Source of the DNA: CAITSH01 sp025356665
GTDB taxonomy: Bacteria > Pseudomonadota > Gammaproteobacteria > Burkholderiales > SG8-39
DNA length: 64,000 nt
Assembly (NCBI GenBank): GCA_025356665.1
Contig: JANXRV010000128.1
Coordinates: 1-64,000 of the forward strand
Reading direction: 5' to 3'
The translations under genes were made by a program, and so were the position numbers. This document shows positions 43,664 through 51,986 of the stretch, in pieces; positions within the stretch are counted from its first letter, which is position 1, and each line of letters begins with the position of its first letter. The notes under the pieces are model-generated. The model was not told where the DNA came from, did not search any database, and was given only the letters and a program-made list of their open reading frames with translations.

Positions 43664-44821
43664 ATGAGCCCAGCAAACCCACCGCGAAATTTTCCACAAA
43701 AATACCCCGCCGCCTTCATGCGCGGCGGCACCAGCAAGGCACTGATGTTTCATGCGCGCGACCTGCCGGCCTCGCGCGCCGAATGGGATGCGATTTTTCT
43801 CGCCGTGATGGGCAGCCCCGACCCCGCCGGACGGCAACTCGACGGCATGGGCGGCGGACTGTCGTCACTGTCAAAGGTCTGCGTGCTCTCACCCTCGTCG
43901 CGGCCCGATGCCGACATCGATTACACCTTCGCCCAGGTGCAAATCCGGGAGTCCGTAGTCGATTACAGCGGCAACTGCGGCAACATGTCTTCGGCTATTG
44001 GGCCGTTCGCGGTGGAAGAAGGCCTGGTGTGCCCCGAGGACGGCGAGGCGATGGTGCGTATTTTCAACACCAACACGCAAAAAATAATTCACGCCACATT
44101 CGACGTACGCGATGGCCGCCCGCTGGTCTGCGGGGGGCTTGCGATTCCCGGAGTGGCGGGCAGCGGCGCACCCATACGCCTGGACTTCATCGAGCCCGGT
44201 GGTGCCGCCACCGGAGCGCTGCTGCCCACGGGCAACACGCGTGACACGCTGGACATCCCGGGTCTGGGCGCGATCGAAGTGTCGATGATCGACGCCGCGA
44301 ACGCATGCGTGTTTGTCGCCGCGCGCACGCTGGGACTTCGCGGTGTGGAGATGCCAGAGGAACTTGAGCGCAATACCACGCTGCTGGAAAAACTCGCCGC
44401 CATCCGCTTGCATGCCTCGGTGGCCATGGGCATAGCCCCGGACATCACCAGTGCGCGCGCCAAGGCCGCCGTGCCCTTCATCGGCTTTGTATCGCCGGCG
44501 CAAGACTCGCCCTTGCTCTCCGGCGGCACGCTCGCTGCGACGGACATCGATTTGACCGCGCGCTTTTTGTCCAGCGGCCAGCCCCATCGCGCCCTGCCAC
44601 TTGCGGCGTCGCTGTGCACCGCCGTTGCAGCGCGCATCGAAGGCAGCCTCGTGCATGCTGTCTGTGCAAACGGCGCAGCGCAGCGCCTGCGCCTTGGCAT
44701 GCCCTCAGGGGTGCTGAGCGTGGGCGCCGAAGTCCGGCGTGACGGCGCCTTGTGGCATGCGACACGCGGCTCCTTTTATCGCACCGCGCGACGTTTGTTC
44801 GACGGCTTTGTATACGCCTGA
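43664..44821 (+). CDS. PrpF/GalD-family isomerase (aconitate isomerase / 4-oxalomesaconate tautomerase-like)
   Basis: 385 residues with the double diaminopimelate-epimerase-like fold. FMRGGTSKALMFHARDLP opens the domain, DYSGNCGNMSSAIGPFAVEEG holds a catalytic Cys region, and RGSFYRTARRLFDGFVYA ends it. Members isomerise unsaturated tricarboxylates (methylaconitate, oxalomesaconate). No prp or gal genes are adjacent, so the exact substrate is open. Confidence 0.9.
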   Translation: MSPANPPRNFPQKYPAAFMRGGTSKALMFHARDLPASRAEWDAIFLAVMGSPDPAGRQLDGMGGGLSSLSKVCVLSPSSRPDADIDYTFAQVQIRESVVDYSGNCGNMSSAIGPFAVEEGLVCPEDGEAMVRIFNTNTQKIIHATFDVRDGRPLVCGGLAIPGVAGSGAPIRLDFIEPGGAATGALLPTGNTRDTLDIPGLGAIEVSMIDAANACVFVAARTLGLRGVEMPEELERNTTLLEKLAAIRLHASVAMGIAPDITSARAKAAVPFIGFVSPAQDSPLLSGGTLAATDIDLTARFLSSGQPHRALPLAASLCTAVAARIEGSLVHAVCANGAAQRLRLGMPSGVLSVGAEVRRDGALWHATRGSFYRTARRLFDGFVYA

Positions 44822-44830
44822 GGGCGCAGA

Positions 44831-45760
44831 TCAGCCCGGATCGTTCGCCGCGCGCGAAAAGCGCCGCAGCATGCCGGGCGGCAGCATGACAGTCGCCAGC
44901 GCCGCCAGCACCATGACCAGCGCCGCCATATCCTGCCAGTGCAGGATCTCGCCGAGGAAGATCACACCGCTGAACACGCCGACCACCGGAGTCATCAATA
45001 TCGACAGCGTGGACACGCCGACCGGCGCACTAAGGGCGATTTTGGCGAACACCCAGTAACAGAACACAAAGGCAATGAGCATGTTGTAAATAGTGCCGGT
45101 GAGCGGCCAGAACGACAGACGCATCAAGTCGAAGCTGCCCGGTTCGACAAATATCGCGCCCAAACAAATTGGAATGCCGCCTATCAGCATCTGCCAACCG
45201 ATATAAGGGGTCAGCGGCATGGCCACCGGCCAGCGCTTCATCACCACCACGCCGAAAGCCCAGATCACCGCCGAGAAAATCATCAGCATTGCTCCGAGCG
45301 GCGCGCGTTGCAAAGACGCGAATTCTGTCGAGAACAGCAACAGCATGCCCCCCATGCCAAGCAACAGGCCGGTGATACGCCGGCGCGTGAGTTTTTCCCG
45401 CAGCAGCCAGGCCGAGAACAGCACGCCCCAAACCGGCATGGTGTAAGCGAGGATGGCCGCGCGACCGGAGGCCATCATTGGGATGCCGAATACGGCAAGG
45501 ATGTTCCAGCCCGTTATATTGAGCAGGGCGATCGCTGTCAGCCGCCCCCACTGCCCCCTGGGCACGCGCATGTTCTGTCCGCTTGCCCAGGCGATGGCGA
45601 ACAGGCCGATGACGCCAGCCAGTGCACACCAACTGCGAAAATGCAACGGTGGGATTTCAACCAGCGTGACCTTGAGCACGGGCCAATTGACGCCCCAGAA
45701 GAATGTCATCAGCGCGAGCAAACCGATGGCCTGCCGCGGGAATATTGGGTTAGCGCTCAC
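44831..45760 (-). CDS. EamA-family (DMT) transporter
   Basis: 309 residues and about ten helices as two EamA repeats (FFWGVNWPVLKV; SAVIWAFGVVVMKRWPV). The start is the GTG at 45760, overlapping the stop of the upstream paralogue (GTGA). Likely a metabolite exporter of unknown substrate. It is a tandem paralogue of the gene at 45757-46686, from which it probably arose by duplication. Confidence 0.9.
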   Translation of the reverse strand: MSANPIFPRQAIGLLALMTFFWGVNWPVLKVTLVEIPPLHFRSWCALAGVIGLFAIAWASGQNMRVPRGQWGRLTAIALLNITGWNILAVFGIPMMASGRAAILAYTMPVWGVLFSAWLLREKLTRRRITGLLLGMGGMLLLFSTEFASLQRAPLGAMLMIFSAVIWAFGVVVMKRWPVAMPLTPYIGWQMLIGGIPICLGAIFVEPGSFDLMRLSFWPLTGTIYNMLIAFVFCYWVFAKIALSAPVGVSTLSILMTPVVGVFSGVIFLGEILHWQDMAALVMVLAALATVMLPPGMLRRFSRAANDPG

Positions 45761-46686
45761 GGCTTGACCATGTCTTGTATGCCACCTTTGGGCCACAACA
45801 CCGTGGCGATCGCCGCCACCACCAGCGCCAGCGCCGCGTAATCCTGCCATTGCGGCGACTCATCCAGTATCAGCATACCGGTGAACACGCCGACCGGTGC
45901 GACGCCCAGTATGGACAAGGACGCAAGCCCCGCCGGCACGATGGCGATCAGCCGCACCCAGGCCCAGTGACAGAAGATAAATGCAACAATAAGCGTATAG
46001 GCGACACCTATCGAAGCACCAGGCGAAACCGGATGCAGGTGGTCAAGGTCGAATATCAGCGCGCCAACCAGCATCGGCACGCCGCCCAGCGCAAACTGCC
46101 AGGCAGCAAAGACGGTGGCGGGCATATCAACGGGCCAGCGCTTCATGATGATGGTGCCGATAGCCCAGGACAGCGCCGCGCCAAGCATGACCAGCGTTCC
46201 GAGCGGTGCCGCCCGTGCAGAGGCAAGCTCGCTCGAAAACAGCAATGCCATGGCGATCATACCCAAGCTCAGGCCGGCAAGGCGGCGCGCCGTGATGCGC
46301 TCACCCAGCAGCCAGGCGCCAAACAGTACGGCCCACAAGGGCATGGTGAAGCCGAGTATCGCGGCGCGGCCCGAGATAAGCAGGCTCACGCCATAGGCAC
46401 CGAGCAAATGCCAAAACGTGATGTTGAACACCGCGCAAAAAATCAGCACCCGCCATGCGCCGCGCGGCACGGCCAGCGGTTGACGCGAGGCAAGCGCCAC
46501 AAGGAACAAACCCGCCGCGCCACCATAAACGCAAATGGCGCGGAAACTGATCACAGGCATTTCGTTGACCGCGAGTTTGACCATCGGCCAGTTCAGACCC
46601 CAGAAGACATTGAGCGCGACGATCAGCCAGAGGGCATTGCGCGGCACGCGCTGCGACACCTTCTTCAACAAACCAGGTTTGCTCAT
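45757..46686 (-). CDS. EamA-family (DMT) transporter, tandem paralogue
   Basis: 309 residues, the same length and plan as its downstream neighbour: NVFWGLNWPMVKLAVNEMP, GRAAILGFTMPLWAVLFGAWLLGE, and a second repeat with SWAIGTIIMKRWPVDMP. The two genes overlap by four bases and may form a heteromeric pair or simply a duplication. It lies on the same strand as the thioesterase gene at 46711-47145, 24 bp downstream of it. Confidence 0.9.
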   Translation of the reverse strand: MSKPGLLKKVSQRVPRNALWLIVALNVFWGLNWPMVKLAVNEMPVISFRAICVYGGAAGLFLVALASRQPLAVPRGAWRVLIFCAVFNITFWHLLGAYGVSLLISGRAAILGFTMPLWAVLFGAWLLGERITARRLAGLSLGMIAMALLFSSELASARAAPLGTLVMLGAALSWAIGTIIMKRWPVDMPATVFAAWQFALGGVPMLVGALIFDLDHLHPVSPGASIGVAYTLIVAFIFCHWAWVRLIAIVPAGLASLSILGVAPVGVFTGMLILDESPQWQDYAALALVVAAIATVLWPKGGIQDMVKP

Positions 46687-46710
46687 CCCAAACCAAGCCG
46701 CGAGCTGGCG

Positions 46711-47145
46711 CTAGACAAGCAGCGGCTCGAGCGCCAGGCGCAACGGCGCCGGCAGCGGCACCGGAATATTGCCGGCACGGTCTACGTAAACGTGGACGAA
46801 GTGCCCCTGCGCCGCGGCACTGTCATCGTCATTGCGAAACAGGCCTATGTCATAGCGGACGCTGGCGTTTCCAAGTTTCGCCACGCGCAGGCCTGCATGC
46901 ACGGTGTCCGGAAAACTCACCGGGCTGAAATATTGGCAATGCGTTTCGACCACTAGCCCGATGACCGGACTCAGTTCGATATCAAGTACGCCTCGCCTGA
47001 TCAGGTATTCGTTCACCACCGTATCAAACCACGAGTAGTAAACCACGTTGTTGACATGACGATAGGCGTCGTTATCCATCCAACGCGTTGTGATGGCGTG
47101 AAAATGACGGTAATCGGTGCGGTGGTGGGCTTGGGGACGGGACAT
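46711..47145 (-). CDS. 4-hydroxybenzoyl-CoA thioesterase-like (hotdog) protein
   Basis: 144 residues from ATG 47145. TRWMDNDAYRHVNNVVYYSWFDT is the hotdog signature region, with Asp-x-Asp/Tyr-x-His-Val-Asn as in FcbC/YbgC relatives. YFSPVSFPDTVHAGLRV continues the core. Substrate is uncertain. An IS-derived remnant lies directly upstream of its start, which may have altered its promoter. Confidence 0.9.
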   Translation of the reverse strand: MSRPQAHHRTDYRHFHAITTRWMDNDAYRHVNNVVYYSWFDTVVNEYLIRRGVLDIELSPVIGLVVETHCQYFSPVSFPDTVHAGLRVAKLGNASVRYDIGLFRNDDDSAAAQGHFVHVYVDRAGNIPVPLPAPLRLALEPLLV

Positions 47146-47184
47146 TGCCAGGGGGCACAGCGAAGCAGGCCCGAAAGCATACCC

Positions 47185-47388
47185 GAAGCGGGATCGGCGC
47201 GGGCGCGCCCTTCTCCTGGATGAGTCGAACCAAAGCATCCGCATCGTAGCCCTTATCTGGGATGACCACATCGGGTTGAATGCCTGCAATCAAACCGGCG
47301 GAGCGCTCGATATCGACGATCTGAGCCGCACTCAGTATCACTCGCAGCAGATGGCCCAAAGCATCCACTACGACGTGAATGTTTCAGG
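47185..47388 (-). pseudogene. IS5-family transposase remnant
   Basis: A minus-strand frame of about 65 codons reads HVVVDALGHLLRVILSA, then IVDIERSAGLIAGI and VVIPDKGYDADALVRLIQEK. This matches the central DDE region (around the second Asp) of IS5/IS427-type transposases. Both ends of the gene and any inverted repeats are missing, and an in-frame stop lies just upstream. It is an old, inactive fragment between the thioesterase and TAXI genes. Confidence 0.8.
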
Positions 47389-47403
47389 CTGCGTTAGCAG
47401 CCC

Positions 47404-48294
47404 CTAACGCACAAACCCCGCTTCGCGCAGGTAACGCTGCACGCCAGGATGAATAAGTTCCGATTGCAAAGCGGCGGCAAGGGTGTTGGCCGCAGTGGTT
47501 TCGGCAGCCTGCGGCAGCCGTTTTGCTATGGCCGACTCGCCCCTGTGCAGCGCCCGCGCAAGCCGGTAGGCAACATCATCAGCCAGCGTGGTGCGGGCGA
47601 TGACAAACGCCCATGAACCGACCGAGGTGATTGGCTCAGACTGCCCGGGGTAGCTTCCCGCCGGAACCTTGAGCAGTTTCAGGAAGCTATGCTTGGCCAT
47701 GATTTGCTTTGTCTGTGCGGCGTCAGGCGCAATAAAACGTGCGCCGGAGGTGCTGCCCGCGACCGTGGCAAACCCGGGCCAACCAATACCACCGCCCCAA
47801 AGTGCCGCAACGCGACCGTCGGCGACCATCGCCGGGCCGTCGCCGGCGCGCTCCAGGTAGGCCGCCTGAAAGTCCTTGTTAATGTCGAGGCCAAGACCAT
47901 CGAGCACATAGCGCGCGAGTATCACCAGGCCCGAGCCCCTGGCACCGAATGCAACCGGCTTTCCCAACAGGTCGGCGATGCTCCGATGCGGGCTATCGGC
48001 GCGGGTGACGAACATGCCCGGCGAGGAATACATGGCGGCAACGATGCGCAAGTCGGCAGGCGCCCTCCCGATAGCCTTGACGGCCTCGTACAAGGGTTCG
48101 CCCGTCACAAGGGCGATGTCAACCTCCCCGGCTTCGATCAGCGCAATATTCTCTGTGCTGCCCTTGGTATGACGCGTCTGCACCAAAAGTGTCGGATCCG
48201 CTTCAGTGACCGTTTCAGCTAAGGCGGCGCCGTAAGCTGGAAATCCACCGCCAGCCGTCGCCGTGGCCAAGCTTATAGAAATTTTATCGCTCAT
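47404..48294 (-). CDS. TAXI-family TRAP-type solute receptor without a signal peptide
   Basis: 296 residues from ATG 48294 (AAGGA upstream). ISLATATAGGGFPAYGAALAE and the later VDIALVTGEP and KPVAFGARGSGLVILAR segments match TAXI receptors. The mature domain begins almost at the first residue: there is no hydrophobic signal, and the frame upstream does not supply one. It may have lost export and serve in the cytoplasm, or the 5' end was lost. No TRAP permease is nearby. Confidence 0.82.
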   Translation of the reverse strand: MSDKISISLATATAGGGFPAYGAALAETVTEADPTLLVQTRHTKGSTENIALIEAGEVDIALVTGEPLYEAVKAIGRAPADLRIVAAMYSSPGMFVTRADSPHRSIADLLGKPVAFGARGSGLVILARYVLDGLGLDINKDFQAAYLERAGDGPAMVADGRVAALWGGGIGWPGFATVAGSTSGARFIAPDAAQTKQIMAKHSFLKLLKVPAGSYPGQSEPITSVGSWAFVIARTTLADDVAYRLARALHRGESAIAKRLPQAAETTAANTLAAALQSELIHPGVQRYLREAGFVR

Positions 48295-48323
48295 GCCGCA
48301 ATCCTTCGGGATCTGTCCGCCTT

Positions 48324-48379
48324 CGAACCGCTCAATTGCGAACCACCTCAATTACGAAGCACCTCAATTACGAACCACC
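48324..48379. repeat. 16-bp tandem repeat at the end of an EamA gene
   Basis: About 3.5 copies of CGAACCACCTCAATTA-like units, the first being 15 bp. They span the stop codon of the EamA gene (48364) and run toward the TAXI start. The last codons of the transporter (Val-Val-Arg-Asn-stop) are inside the repeat, so copies carry repeated stop codons. Confidence 0.88.
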
Positions 48380-49263
48380 ATGGCCACGCCAGCTGCTGCC
48401 AAGCCTAGGCCGAGCAAAGCCTGTATCGACAGCGTTTCACCAAAAACCAGCCACGCCATGACTGCGGTCACCGGCGGCGTAAGATACATCAGGCTGACCA
48501 CCTTGGTTACGGCGTCGCGCCGGATCAAGAGTGCCAGCAAAGAAATGGCACCGATGGACAAAACCAGCACCAGCCAGCCGAGCGCGAACAGCAGTGCCGG
48601 TGACCACTTTACCTCCCGCGTTTCGAACATCAGCGCAAAGGGCGCCAGCGCAATGCCGGCGGCAACAAACTGGATGACCGAGCCAGCACGAAGGTCGAAG
48701 GTTCCGCAAAAGCGTTTCTGGTACATGGTGCCCATAGTGATGCCGGCTAGCGCCAACAGCGCGAAGCCCGCACTCACTGGTGTGACACCGGACAGGTTGG
48801 TGTTTTGCATCACCACCAGCGCGATGCCGGCAAGGCCTAGCAACAAGCCGGCCCATTGCCGCGGCGACACCCGCTCGCCCAACAAGGGCGCCGCCACAAA
48901 AGCCGTGAGAACCGGCTGCAAACCTACGATCAGGGCAATCAGCCCGGCAGAAATCCCATGGTGAATCGCGGCAAATACCCCGCCCAGGTAACAAGCCTGG
49001 ATAAGAACGCCGGCCACACCAATATGCGCCACTTGTCGTCGTGTTGCCGGCCAGGGCGCGCGCCAAAGCAGGGCCAGGGGCAGCATCAGCGCGACCACCA
49101 AGGCAAAGCGCAGCAGCAAAAACGTGGCCGGCTCAGCGTAGAGCAAGCCGAGTTTGCCGCCAATAAAGCCGCTGGCCCAAAGCACTACAAAAGTGCCAGG
49201 CATAAGTCTTAGCCACATACCGTCACCGACTGGCTGGATGGTCTCTGAAACAATGGATTTCAT
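48364..49263 (-). CDS. EamA-family (DMT) transporter
   Basis: 299 residues from ATG 49263. Ten helices in two EamA repeats (VVLWASGFIGGKLGLLYAEP; LALAGITMGTMYQKRFCGTF). It is not closely similar to the tandem EamA pair at 44.8-46.7 kb. The C terminus ends within a 16-bp repeat. Probably a metabolite exporter; substrate unknown. Confidence 0.9.
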   Translation of the reverse strand: MKSIVSETIQPVGDGMWLRLMPGTFVVLWASGFIGGKLGLLYAEPATFLLLRFALVVALMLPLALLWRAPWPATRRQVAHIGVAGVLIQACYLGGVFAAIHHGISAGLIALIVGLQPVLTAFVAAPLLGERVSPRQWAGLLLGLAGIALVVMQNTNLSGVTPVSAGFALLALAGITMGTMYQKRFCGTFDLRAGSVIQFVAAGIALAPFALMFETREVKWSPALLFALGWLVLVLSIGAISLLALLIRRDAVTKVVSLMYLTPPVTAVMAWLVFGETLSIQALLGLGLAAAGVAMVVRN

Positions 49264-49482
49264 CGGGATTAGCTGCAATTATGAGCAACCGCTCGCTATT
49301 TTCTATTTATAAACAGTTAATTAGAATTTAAAATCTATTTTCAGAGTCAATCGCATTATGCCGCAAACGGGCCAATTTCCCTGTTTCGCCAGGCCTGCTT
49401 TATAGACCACGAGGGCAAAAAAATCATAACTGCCTGTTTTTACAGAGATACCAAGAATTATGCTGCACTGCAAAAATAACGC

Positions 49483-49510
49483 TTGACTTGATCCCTTTCT
49501 CCGGTAAAAT
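49483..49510 (+). promoter_or_regulatory. Sigma-70-type promoter of the phasin gene
   Basis: TTGACT (49483-49488) and TAAAAT (49505-49510) are separated by 16 bp, about 100 bp before the phasin ATG. TGCTGCACTGCA at 49461 and TTGCAGCGCAA at 49519 flank it and could bind a PhaR-type repressor (inference). The rest of the 349-bp gap 49264-49612 is AT-rich with no gene. Confidence 0.65.
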
Positions 49511-49612
49511 TTGAATTGTTGCAGCGCAATATCTGCACAAGTAAAGCAAAGACATCAACCCAATAGAGCCTCGACAATTCGGTCTGGGCTCACAAACACG
49601 AGGAGATTTAAA

Positions 49613-50152
49613 ATGTATGTGACCCCCGAGCAACTCGCCGCGACCAACAAAGCCGGCGTCGACGCATTGATGAACCTGGCACACACCCAATTCGCCGCCT
49701 TTGAAAAACTTTCGGCTCTGAACTTCAATGCGACCAAAGCAGCATTCGAGAACAGTGTGAACATTGCCAAAGCCATGTCCAGCGTCAAGGACGTGCAGGA
49801 GCTCGTGAACCTCAACGCATCGGTGGCCCAGCCCTCGCTGGAAAAAGTCCTGGCCTACTCGCGCAATGTGTATGAAGTGACGACGGCAACACAGGGCGAG
49901 TTCACCAAAGCCGTTGAAGGTCAGGCCTCCGAGTTCAACAAAAGCGTGGTTGGCCTGCTCGACAAGGTAGCCAAAAACGCGCCGGCCGGTTCCGACGTTG
50001 CCGTGGCCGCAGTGAAGTCAGCCCTTGCTGCCGCCAACACCGCCTACGACAGCATGACCAAAGTTGCCAAGCAGGCCACCGAGATCGCCGAGGCGAATTT
50101 CGCCGCCGCATCCTCTGCCGCGACCAAAGAAACGAAGAAAAAAACAGCCTGA
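49613..50152 (+). CDS. phaP: Phasin (polyhydroxyalkanoate granule protein)
   Basis: 179 residues from ATG 49613 with GAGGAGATTTA upstream. The sequence is amphipathic helical and Ala/Lys-rich, with the phasin core (VTPEQLAATNKAGVDALMNL, FTKAVEGQASEFNKS) and a basic tail KETKKKTA. It coats PHA granules and implies poly-hydroxybutyrate storage. Strong promoter and terminator signals suggest high expression. No pha synthesis genes lie in the window. Confidence 0.93.
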   Translation: MYVTPEQLAATNKAGVDALMNLAHTQFAAFEKLSALNFNATKAAFENSVNIAKAMSSVKDVQELVNLNASVAQPSLEKVLAYSRNVYEVTTATQGEFTKAVEGQASEFNKSVVGLLDKVAKNAPAGSDVAVAAVKSALAAANTAYDSMTKVAKQATEIAEANFAAASSAATKETKKKTA

Positions 50153-50177
50153 GTGTTAGCTCGCTCAGCGGCAAATT

Positions 50178-50207
50178 AAAAAGCCCCTCGCAAGAGGGGC
50201 TTTTTTT
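50178..50207. terminator. Strong intrinsic terminator after phaP
   Basis: GCCCCTC / GAGGGGC stem with a GCAA tetraloop, flanked by AAAAA on the left and TTTTTTT on the right. The T run serves phaP; the A run on the other side allows it to stop the convergent MoCF gene as well. Confidence 0.95.
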
Positions 50208-50236
50208 GTTCAGGCGAACCGCAGCGCGGCGGCGGT

Positions 50237-50995
50237 TCAGCCTCCCGCCTTTGTGTCTTCCCAAGTCCCATTGAGAAGCCCGACGCCGTGCTTGATGTCG
50301 GACATGGCAAGCGCCACCTCGCCAGGCTTGCCACGCACCCCCAATTCGATATGCCGTCGCGTGCCGTCCTCACCCATATGCGGCAGGCTGAACACCTTGA
50401 GGCCGCGATAGCGCGACTCGATCTCCACCATCAGCGGCGTAAGCGTGCTCTCGGCGGATTCATAAACAATGATGGATGCTTCGCCCTCGGGTTCGGCGTT
50501 GAACAGGTGTGAATACTGCGTATCGAGAACCCACTCGACCATCGGCCAAGCCATCACCGGGAAGCCAGGAACGAAATGGTGGTGTCCCACGGAAAACCCC
50601 GGAATACGGTTATATGGATTGGGGATGATGGCGGAGCCCACGGGAAATTCGCCCATCTGCAGGCGAAAGGGCGTTGTCTCTCCGCCGAAACGGGTGCGGA
50701 TTTCCGACTCCGCGTCCGGGTGCAGCGCGATCTTCACGCCAACCGCCGCAGCAGCGCACTGGCGCGTATGGTCGTCAGGCGTTGCGCCTATGCCGCCGAA
50801 ACTAAACACGACATCGCCTGCGGCCAGCGTGCGCTTGAGTGTGGCGGTTATGCGCTCCGGGCTGTCGCCGATGTATTCCGCCCAAGCTAGTTTGAGCCCG
50901 CGCGCACCAAGCATGGTGATGAGTTGCGCCAGATGCTTATCCTGGCGCTTGCCGCGCATGATTTCGTCGCCGATGATGATGCCGCCAAAATTCAT
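50237..50995 (-). CDS. CinA-like molybdopterin-binding (MoCF) domain protein
   Basis: 252 residues from ATG 50995 (GAAGGCGA upstream). The N-terminal MoCF fold has GIIIGDEIMRGKRQDKH and FSFGGIGATPDDHTR. The second half lacks the CinA deamidase domain, so it is a stand-alone domain. Such proteins have been called competence/damage-inducible CinA-like; the substrate (perhaps a nucleotide or pyridine derivative) is unknown. Confidence 0.88.
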   Translation of the reverse strand: MNFGGIIIGDEIMRGKRQDKHLAQLITMLGARGLKLAWAEYIGDSPERITATLKRTLAAGDVVFSFGGIGATPDDHTRQCAAAAVGVKIALHPDAESEIRTRFGGETTPFRLQMGEFPVGSAIIPNPYNRIPGFSVGHHHFVPGFPVMAWPMVEWVLDTQYSHLFNAEPEGEASIIVYESAESTLTPLMVEIESRYRGLKVFSLPHMGEDGTRRHIELGVRGKPGEVALAMSDIKHGVGLLNGTWEDTKAGG

Positions 50996-51057
50996 ATTGT
51001 CGCCTTCATGCGTAAGCAAAGTCGAGGCCTCGGCGCACAGCGCCGGACAGCACAGGC

Positions 51058-51807
51058 CTACAAACGCACGGCGACGCCTTCAAGCGGCCCCGTACGCAGA
51101 TCGTTGAGCCGGTCAAGGCAATAGTGGATAAATACCAGGCCAGCGAAAACTGGCGCAAAAAATCCCAGCAGCGGAACATGGCTTACCACTGAGATCAGGA
51201 TGCCAAGTGCAAACAGCTGGCCTCGATTACGGTTGATGATCAGGCTCATTTCCGCCTCGCTCGCGTGCTCGGCAAGCGCATCGTACCGGAACACACGCTG
51301 ACTCAGATAGGCGAAGAGCAAGACGGGCAATATCGGCCAAAGCAGCGGCAGTAACCATAAGGGCAGCGTCACCATCGCGATTCCGACGAGCAGCAGCAGC
51401 GCGGCAATGCTATTCCATACAGCACCGAAAAAGCCCCCCCCTTTGCGTCTGTCCAGACTTGGGTAGTCGCGCTCGGCCACATGATTGACCATCGTAGGCA
51501 TCGCAAAAATACCGATGATCAGAACCGCAGTAACCAGCACCAAAGGCACAAAAAACAGAGCAAGAATGATCCAGGAAAAATAGTGTGCGGCGATCAGCGT
51601 GAAAGGCCAAAGTGTAAGAACCGATTCGATACCTGGTGCCGCTCTGACCTGCGCGGCGACCCAGGTGAACGCCTGCGTCCAAAAGATAACAGCCAATCCG
51701 GTCCACAAGAGCAACGCAACCAGCACCGGCCAAATCATCAAAAACAGCATGCGCGGATGCAACAAGCTGATGAACGCCTTTATCAGCGCGGGGGATATTT
51801 TGTCCAT
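51058..51807 (-). CDS. EI24/CysZ-like integral membrane protein
   Basis: 249 residues from ATG 51807 with about five hydrophobic helices. MLFLMIWPVLVALLLWTGL, NHVAERDYPSLDRRKGGG and PLLWPILPVLLFAYLSQRVF match the EI24 (PF07264) domain shared with sulfate-permease-like CysZ. The function in Betaproteobacteria is not established. The bases upstream of the ATG show no proper ribosome binding site. Confidence 0.85.
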   Translation of the reverse strand: MDKISPALIKAFISLLHPRMLFLMIWPVLVALLLWTGLAVIFWTQAFTWVAAQVRAAPGIESVLTLWPFTLIAAHYFSWIILALFFVPLVLVTAVLIIGIFAMPTMVNHVAERDYPSLDRRKGGGFFGAVWNSIAALLLLVGIAMVTLPLWLLPLLWPILPVLLFAYLSQRVFRYDALAEHASEAEMSLIINRNRGQLFALGILISVVSHVPLLGFFAPVFAGLVFIHYCLDRLNDLRTGPLEGVAVRL

Positions 51808-51870
51808 GGAGGTGCATTTTATACCGCGCCCCCGCCGCGCTGTGCAAACGCTTCTACTCGCCCCCCTCAG

Positions 51871-51892
51871 TCTCACCTCTGTCTCACCTCTG
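51871..51892. repeat. 11-bp tandem duplication upstream of the EI24 gene
   Basis: TCTCACCTCTG occurs twice in tandem, followed by a partial TGTCAC. It lies in the 179-bp gap between the EI24 gene and the HlyD-type adaptor. Confidence 0.85.
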
Positions 51893-51986
51893 TGTCACGA
51901 AGGCGGTGGACGGTCGGGTGATCACGCGGCATGGCTGGATGGGAAAAACCGGGACTGGACTTCCCCGTACACGACGGTGCCCCGCA

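Noticed and set aside
45775..46956. Open frame (393 codons) on the plus strand over the EamA gene
   Set aside because: Antisense shadow with extreme charge and no hydrophobic pattern.
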